Source of the DNA: Lolium rigidum
Taxonomy: Eukaryota; Streptophyta; Magnoliopsida; Poales; Poaceae
DNA: 64,000 nucleotides
Assembly (NCBI RefSeq): GCF_022539505.1
Contig: NC_061514.1
Span: forward strand, 336,891,090-336,955,089
Direction of reading: 5' to 3'
Shown piece by piece: positions 56,662 to 64,000 of this stretch (its first letter is position 1; every line of letters begins with the position of its first letter). The notes under the pieces were generated by a model. The model saw only the letters and a list, made by a program, of their open reading frames with translations. It was not told the origin of the DNA and did not search any database. The translations under genes and the position numbers were made by a program.

Positions 56662-58367
56662 TGATACGTCTCCGACGTATCGATAATTTCTTGTGTTCCA
56701 TGCCACATTATTGATGATATCTACATGTTTTATGCACATTATATGTCATATTTATGCGTTTTCCGGAACTAACCTATTGACGAGATGCCGAAGGGCCAGC
56801 TCCTCGTTTTCTCGCTGTTTTTGGTTCCGAAATCCTAGTAAGGAAATATTCTCGGAATCGGACGAAATCAAGACCCAAGCATCCTATTTTTCAACGAAGC
56901 TTCCGAACACCCGGAAGGACCGGAGGGGGCCACAGTGCCCACGGGACCATAGGCCGGTGCGGCTCGGGTGTGGCCCGCGCCACCCTATGGTGTCGCCGCC
57001 TCTTCGACCCTCTCGACGCCGCCTCTTCGCCTATAAGAAGCCCTCGACCTAAAACCTCGAGACGAAAAAAGCCACGGTACGAGAAACCTTCCGAGCCGCC
57101 GCCATCGCGAAGCCAAGATCCGGGGACAGGAGTCTCTCGTTCCGGCACGCCGCCGGAGCGGGGAAGTGCCCCGAAGGCTCCTCCATCGACACCACCGCCA
57201 TCTTCATCAACGCCGCTGTCTCCCATGAGGAGGGAGTAGTTCTCCATCGAGGCTCGGGGTTGTACCGGTAGCTATGTGGTTCATCTCTCTCCTATGTACT
57301 TCAATACAATAATCTCATGAGCTGCCTTACATGATTGAGATTCATATGATGATGCTTGTAATCTAGATGTCGTTATGCTAGTCAAGTGAATTTTACTTAT
57401 GTGATCTCCGGAGACTCCTTGTCCCACGTGTGTAAAGGTGATAGTGTGTGCACCGTGTGGGTCTCTTAGGCTATATTTCACGAATACTTATTCACTCGTT
57501 ATGAATGGCGTAGTGAAGTGCTTATTTATATCTCTTTATGATTGCAATGTGTTTTGTATCACAATTTATCTATGTGCTACTCTAGTGATGTTATTAAAGT
57601 AGTTTATTCCTCCCGCACGGTGTAATGGTGATGAGTGTGTGCATCCGTGTTAGTACTTGGCGTATGCTATGATCATGATCTCTTGTAGATTGTGAAGTTA
57701 ACTATTGCTATGATAGTATTGATGTGATCTATTCCTCCTACATAGTGTGAAGGTGACAGTATGCATGCTGTGTTAGTACTTGGTTTAGTCGTGTTGATCT
57801 TTCTTGCACTCTAAGGTTATTTAAATATGAACATTGAATTGTGGAGCTTGTTAACTCCGACATTGAGGGTTCGTGTAATCCTACGCAATGTGTTCATCAT
57901 CCAACAAAAGAGTGTAGAGTATGCATTTATCTATTCTCGTTATGTGATCAAAGTTGAGAGTGTCCACTAGTGAAAGTATATTCCTAGGCCTTGTTCCTAA
58001 ATATCGCTATCGCTCGCTTGTTTACTCGTTTTACCAAGTTACTACCGCTACCATATTACCACCATCAACTACACGCCAGCAAGCTATTTTCTCGGCGCCG
58101 TTACTACCGCTCATACTTATTTATACCAACTCGTATTTCACTATCTCTTCGCCGAACTAGTGCACCTATTAGGTGTGTTGGGGACACAAGAGACTTCTTG
58201 CTTTGTGGTCGCAGGTTGCATGAGAGGGATATCTTTGACCTCTTCCTCCCCGAGTTCGATAAACCTTGGGTGATCCACTTAAGAGAAACTTGCCGCTGTT
58301 CTACAAACCTCTCGCTCTTGGAGGCCCAACACCTGCTCTACAAGAATAGAAGCACCCGTAGACATCA
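56662..58367 (+). repeat. 5' LTR of a second element of the 34818 family, 1706 bp
   Basis: Starts TGATACGTCTCCGACG, ends GTAGACATCA, homologous along its length to 34818..36473. It is about 50 bp longer because of an insertion around 58048-58103 that itself looks like an LTR end plus primer site. It differs from its relatives by many CTG-to-CTCG changes. The rest of the element lies right of the window, beyond the nested insertion. Confidence 0.9.
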
Positions 58368-58534
58368 AGCTATTTTCTCGGCGCTCGTTGCCGGGGAGGA
58401 AAGGTAAAAGGTACTCACACTCCGGATCTCGGCTACTAAGCTATTTTCGCCGGTGTAAGTACTCGAAGCTATTTCCTTTAGATCCTGCAATTGCATCTTT
58501 TTGTTTCTTGTTTACACTAGTTTGGCATAATGGA
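58368..58534 (+). mobile_element. Primer site and leader of the same element, interrupted
   Basis: The segment after the LTR matches 36474-36638, with the primer-site region altered (TCTCGGCGCTCGTTGCC). It stops at ATAATGGA, the first codons of the unknown ORF, where the next element inserted. Confidence 0.85.
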
Positions 58535-60131
58535 TGATACGTCTCCGACGTATCGATAATTTCTTATGATCCATGCCATATTATTGATGTTACCTACATG
58601 TTTTATGCACACTTTATGTCATATTCGTGCATTTTCTGGAACTAACCTATTAACAAGATGCCGAAGAGCCGCTTGTTGTTTTCTGCTGTTTTTGGTTTCG
58701 TAAATCCTAGTAACGAAATATTCTCGGAATTGGACGAAATCAAGACCCGGGGTCCTATTTTGCCACGAACCTTCCGTAAGACCGAAAGGGATACGAAGTG
58801 GGGCGACGAGGCGCCGCCACCATAGGGCCGCGCAGCCAGAGGGGGGCCCGCGCCGCCCTATGGTGTGGGCCCCTCGTCAGCCCTCCGACTCTGCCCTTCC
58901 GCCTACTTAAAGCCTCCGTCGCGAAACCCCTAAGGCGAAAAACCACGATACGGAAAACCTTCCAGAGACGCCGCCGCCAATCCCATCTCGGGGGATTCTG
59001 AGATCTCCTCCGCACTCCGCCGGAGAGGGGATTCATCTCCCGGAGGACTCTACACCGCCATGGTCGCCTCCGGAGTGATGAGTGAGTAGTTCACCCCTGG
59101 ACTATGGGTCCATAGCGATAGCTAGATGGTTGTCTTCTCCTCATTGTGCTTCATTGTTGGATCTTGTGAGCTGCCTAACATGATCAAGATCATCTATCCG
59201 TAATACTCTATGTTGTGTTTGTCGGGATCCGATGGATAGAGAATACCATGTTATGTTAATTATCAAGTTATTACATATGTGTTGTTTATGATCTTGCATG
59301 CTCTCCGTTATTAGTAGAGGCTCTGGCCAAGTTTTTGCTCTTAACTCCAAGAGGGAGTATTTATGCTCGATAGTGGGTTCATGCCCGCATTGACACTGGG
59401 ACGAGTGACGTAAAGTTCTAAGGTTGTGTTGTGCTCGTTGCCACTAGGGATAAAACATTGGCGCTATGTCCGAGGATGTAGTTGTTGATTACATTACGCA
59501 CCATACTTAATGCAATTGTCTCGTTGCTTAGCAACTTAATACCGGAAGGGGTTCGGACGATAACCTCGAAGGTGGACTTTTTAGGCATAGATGCAGCTTG
59601 GATGGCGGTCTATGTACTTTGTCGTAATGCCCAATTAAATCTCACTGTACTTATCATGACATGTATGTGCATTGTTATGCCCTCTCTATTTGTCAATTGC
59701 CCGACCGTAATTTGTTCACCCAACATGCTTTTATCTTATGGGAGAGACACCTCTAGTGAACTGTGGACCCCGGTCCATTCTTTAATACCGAAATACAAAT
59801 CTGCTGCAATACTTGTTTTACCGTTTTCTCTCGCAAACAATCATCTTCCACACAATACGGTTAATCCTTTGTTACAAGCAAGTCGGTGAGATTGACAACC
59901 TCACTGTTTCGTTGGGGCAAAGTACTTTGGTTGTGTTGTGCAGGTTCCACGTTGGCGCCGGAATCTCCGGTGTTGCGCCGCACTACATCCCGCCGCCATC
60001 AACCTTCAACGTGCTTCTTGGCTCCTCCCGGTTCGATAAACCTTGGTTTCTTTCTGAGGGAAAACTTGCTGCTGTGCGCATCATACCTTCCTCTTGGGGT
60101 TCCCAACGAACGTGTGAAATACACGCCATCA
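58535..60131 (+). repeat. 5' LTR of a nested gag-protease element, 1597 bp
   Basis: Starts TGATACGTCTCCGACG and ends ACACGCCATCA, the same family as solo LTRs A and B. Preceded by ATGGA (58530-58534), the likely duplication whose partner is off the window. It inserted at the ORF start of the host element. Confidence 0.9.
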
Positions 60132-60143
60132 AGCACATTTTTC

Positions 60144-60160
60144 CGGCGCCGTTGCCGGGA
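60144..60160 (+). other. Primer-binding site, tRNA-Asp type
   Basis: CGGCGCCGTTGCCGGGA, 12 bases after the LTR, matches the tRNA-Asp 3' complement except at its first base. Confidence 0.7.
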
Positions 60161-60387
60161 GATCAAGACACGCTCGCAAGGGGAGTCTCCACTTCTCAAT
60201 CTCTTTACTTTGTTTTTGTCTTGCTTTATTTTATTTACTACTTTGTTTGCTGCACTTATATCAAAACACAAAAAAATTAGTTGCTAGCTTTACTTTATTT
60301 ACTGTCTTGTTTGCTATATCAAAAACACAAAAAAATTAGTTTACTTGCATTTACTTTATCTAGTTTGTTTTATTTACTACTGCTAAA

Positions 60388-62503
60388 ATGGCCACTCCTG
60401 AAAATACTAAGTTGTGTGATTTCACTAGCACAAATAATAATGATTTCTTATGCACACCTATTGCTCCACCCGCTACTACAGCAGAATTCTTTGAAATTAA
60501 ACCCGCTTTACTTAATCTTGTTATGCGAGAGCAATTTTCTCGGTGTTAGTTCTCGATGATGCCGCTGTCCATCTCAATAATTTTGTTGAACTATGTGAAA
60601 TGCAAAAATATAAAGATGTAGATGGTGACATTATAAAATTAAAATTGTTTCCTTTCTCATTAAGAGGAAGAGCTAAAGATTGGTTGCTATCTCTCGCCTA
60701 AGAATAGTATTGATTCCCGGACTAAATGCAAGGATGCTTTTATTGGTAGATATTATCCCCCGCTAAAATTATATCTTTGAGGAGTAGCATAATGAATTTT
60801 AAACAATTGGATAATGAACATGTTGCTCAAGCTTGGGAAAGAATGAAATCTCTGGTTAAAAATTGCCCAACCCATGGATCGACTACTTGGATGATCATCC
60901 AAACCTTCTATGCAGGACTAAATTTTTCTTCGCGGAATTTATTGGATTCAGCTGCTGGAGGTACCTTTATGTCCATCACTGTTGGTGAAGCAACAAAGCT
61001 TCTTGATAATATGATGGTTAATTACTCTGAATGGCACACTGAAAGAGCTCCACAAGGTAAGAAGGTAAATTCTGTTGAAGAATCCTCTTCCTTGAATGAT
61101 AAGGTTGATGCTATTATGTCTATGCTTGCAAATGATAGGACTAATGTTGATCCTAATAATGTTCCATTAGCTTCATTGGTTGCTCAAGAAGAACATGTTG
61201 ATGTAAACTTCATTAAAAATAATAATTTCAACAACAATGCTTATCTGAACAATTCTAGTAATAACTATAGGCCATATCCTTATAATAATGGTAACGGTTA
61301 TGCTAATTCTTATGGGAATTCTTACAACAATAATAGGAATACACCCCCTGGACTTGAAGCTATGCTTAAAGAATTTATTAGTACACAAACCGCCTTTAAC
61401 AAATCCGTTGAGGAAAAGCTCAATAAAATTGATATTCTTGCTTCTAGAGTTGATAGTCTTGCCTCTGATGTTGATCTTTTGAAATCGAAAGTTATGCCTA
61501 ATAGGGATATTGAAAATAAAATTGTTACTACAGCAAATGCCATCCAAGTTAGAATTAATGAGAATATAAGATTAATGGCTAAACTGCGTGCTAGGTGGGA
61601 TAGAGAAGAAAATGAAAAACTAGCTAAAGAGAAAAATGTAGCTAAAGTTTGGACTATTACCACCACTAGCAATGCTAATGATTCACATGTTGCTGCACCT
61701 CCTACTATCAATGGTAAAATTATTGGTGTTGGCAATGTTTCTACTCCTAGTGCAAAGCGCGCAAATTACCCGAAATCGCTAAAACTGCTGAAACTGCCTC
61801 TGATAAAACTGCTGAAATTTTTTCCAACCTTGGGGATGATAATCCCATTGCTTTAGATTGTAATGATTTAGATTTTGATGATTGCCACATCTCTGAAGTT
61901 TTAAAGTTCTTACAAAAACTTGCTAAGAGTCCCAATGCTAGCGCTATAAACTTGGCTTTCACAAAACATATTACAAATGCTCTCATAAAAGCTAGAGAAG
62001 AAAAACTAAAACTTGAAACTTCTATTCCTAGAAAGGTAGAGGATGGTTGGGAGCCCATCATTAAAATGAGAGTCAAAGATTTTGATTGTAATGCTTTATG
62101 TGATCTTGGTGCAAGTATTTCTGTTATGCCTAAAAAAGTCTATGATATGCTTGACTTGCCACCATTGAAAAACTGTTATCCGGATGTTAATCTCGCCGAT
62201 AATGCTAAAAAGAAACCTTTGGGGAGAGTTGATAATGTTCATATTATGGTTAACAATAACCTTGTCCCCGTTGATTTTGTTGTCTTGGATATTGAATGCA
62301 ATGCATTTTGCCCCATTATATTGGGAAGACCTTTTCTTCGAACCGTTGGTGCTACTATTGATATGAAGGAAGGTAATATTAAATATCAATTTCCTCTCAA
62401 GAAAGGTATGGAACACTTCCCTAGAAAGAGAATGAAGTTACCTTATGATTCTATTATTAGAACAAATTATGATGTTGATGCTTCATCTCTTGATGTTACT
62501 TGA
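60388..62503 (+). pseudogene. Gag and aspartic protease (Athila type), frameshifted; no polymerase follows
   Basis: Starts at ATG 60388 (MATPENTKLCDFTSTN). The capsid region spans several frames: FPFSLRGRAKDWLL, then NEHVAQAWERMKSLVKNCP and FYAGLNFSSRNLLDSAAGG. An Asn/Tyr-rich stretch and a coiled-coil-like segment (SVEEKLNKIDILASRVDSL) follow. After a frame change near 61760 comes the protease with NALCDLGASISVMPKKVY (DLGAS in place of DTGAS, as in Athila relatives) and CPIILGRPFLRTVGATIDM. It ends at TGA 62501-62503 with no reverse transcriptase or integrase, so the element is non-autonomous by structure. Breaks lie at about 60540, 60553, 60694, 60760 and 61760. Confidence 0.85.
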
Positions 62504-64000
62504 GTTACACTTTTTGCGCCTAGCTGAAAGGCGTTAAAGAAAAGCGCTTATGGGAGACAACTCATGTTTTTACTACAGTATTTTTGTTTTATATTTGAGT
62601 CTTGGAAGTTGTTTACTACTGTAGCAACCTCTCCTTATCTTAGTTTTGAGTTTTGTTGTGCCAAGTAAAGTCTTTGATAGTAAAGTAAGTACTAGATTTG
62701 GATTACTCGCACAGTTCCGCATTTCTTTGCTCGTCACGAATCTGGGTCTACCTCCCCGTAGGTAGCTCAGAAAATTAAGCCAATTTACGTGCATGATCCT
62801 CAGATATGTACGCAACTTTCATTAAATTTGGGCATTTTCATTTGAGCAAGTCTGGTGCCCTAATAAAATCCATCTTTACGGACTGTTCTGTTTTTGACAG
62901 ATTCTGCCTTTTTATTTCGCATTGCCTTTTTTGCTATGTTGGATGAATTTCTTTGATCCATTAATGTCCAAGTAGCTTTATGCAATGTCCAGAAGTGTTA
63001 AGAATGATTGTGTCACCTCTGAACATGTGAATTTTTATTGTGCACTAACCCTCTAATGAGTTGTTTCGAGTTTGGTGTGGAGGAAGTTTTCAAGGATCAA
63101 GAGAGGAGTATGATGCAATATGATCAAGGAGAGTGAAAGTCTCTAAGCTTGGGGATGCCCGGTGGTTCACCCCTGCATATTATAAGAAGACTCAAGCGTC
63201 TAAGCTTGGGGATGCCCAAGGCATCCCCTTCTTCATCGACAACATTATCAGGTTCCTCCCCTGAAACTATATTTTTATTCCGTCATATCTTATGCACTTT
63301 GCTTGGAGCGTCGGCTTGTTTTTGTTTTTTGTTTTGTTTGAATAAAATGGATCCTAGCATTCACTTTATGGGAGAGAGACACGCTCCGCTGTAGCATATG
63401 GACAAGTATGTCCTTAGGCTCTACTCATAGTATTCATGGTGAAGTTTCTTCTTCGTTAAATTGTTATATGGTTGGAATTGGAAAATGCTACATGCAGTAA
63501 TTCTAAAATGTCTTGGATAATTTGATACTTGGCAATTGTTGTGCTCATGTTTAAGCTCTTGCATCATATACTTTGCACCCATTAATGAAGAAACACTTAG
63601 AGCTTGCTAATTTGGTTTGCATATTTGGTTTCTCTAGAGTCTAGATAATATCTAGTATTGAGTTTTGAACAACAAGGAAGACGGTGTAGAGTCTTATAAT
63701 GTTTACAATATGTCTTTTATGTGAGTTTTGCTGCACCGTTCATCCTTGTGTTTGTTTCAAATAACCTTGCTAGCCTAAACCTTGTATCGAGAGGGAATAC
63801 TTCTCATGCATCCAAAATACTTGAGCCAACCACTATGCCATTTGTGTCCACCATACCTACCTACTACATGGTATTTATCCGCCATTCCAAAGTAAATTGC
63901 TTGAGTGCTACCTTTAAAATTCCATCATTCACCTTTGCAATATATAGCTCATGGGACAAATAGCTTAAAAACTATTGTGGTATTGAATATGTACTTATGC
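62504..64000 (+). other. Noncoding 3' interior shared with the 34818 element
   Basis: Homologous from about 62540 onward to 37400-38850, including GGAAGTTGTT..CTACTGTAGCAACC, the two AAGCTTGGGGATGCC copies and the ATG-less 80-codon frame. It continues beyond the window; the polypurine tract and 3' LTR are not seen. Confidence 0.8.

Overview
This is plant nuclear DNA, most likely from a cool-season grass (Pooideae). The host genes are grass-like, Stowaway and Tourist MITEs are present, and the right half is dominated by Athila-type Gypsy LTRs that begin TGATACGTC. I lean towards an oat or ryegrass relative, but the sequence alone does not fix the genus. Only two host genes are well supported. 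One is the first exon of a vacuolar sorting receptor (1651..1963, minus). The other is a complete intronless DUF679/DMP membrane protein (17860..18495, minus).

Left part (1..28.8 kb): low-copy-looking, AT-rich sequence with scattered small insertions. These are a 410-bp Stowaway MITE, two palindromic mini-Stowaways of 46-47 bp, a decayed LINE and a 5'-truncated LINE with a 17-bp target duplication and one in-frame stop. There is also a 789-bp retroposon with a 15-bp duplication, a Tourist MITE with TTA duplications, a Gypsy pol tail/LTR/primer-site block at 19.0-20.9 kb and a Copia remnant at 28.1-28.4 kb. Between 8.8 and 16.8 kb a few short exon-like segments are seen that I cannot identify.

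Middle part (28.8..54.6 kb): a nested transposon stack that can be resolved to the base. An old Athila-type gag (minus) is split by a CACTA element (28999..54180, ATT duplications). The CACTA element is itself interrupted by four insertions: a gapped LTR element (29085..32100, GCGCA), a solo LTR (32860..34457, TAGGA), a second solo LTR (34470..42849, GTCAT) that carries a complete non-autonomous element (34818..41594), and a deletion-derivative element (48918..52973, CTTCA). Removing these leaves about 8.1 kb of CACTA. It carries a broken TnpA-like/Ulp1-like gene and a small RNase H1 hybrid-binding-domain ORF, but no visible TNP2-type transposase.

Right part (54.6..64 kb): about 2 kb of unclassified sequence. 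Then comes an LTR element of the same family as 34818..41594, interrupted at the start of its ORF by another LTR element that has gag and protease and runs off the window. The two interleaved families share the beginning of the LTR and a long 3' internal region but differ in the rest of the LTR and in their coding region, which suggests recombination. Reading frames and primer sites in the right part are repeatedly broken by the same change (CTG to CTCG), which may be a sequence-quality signature.
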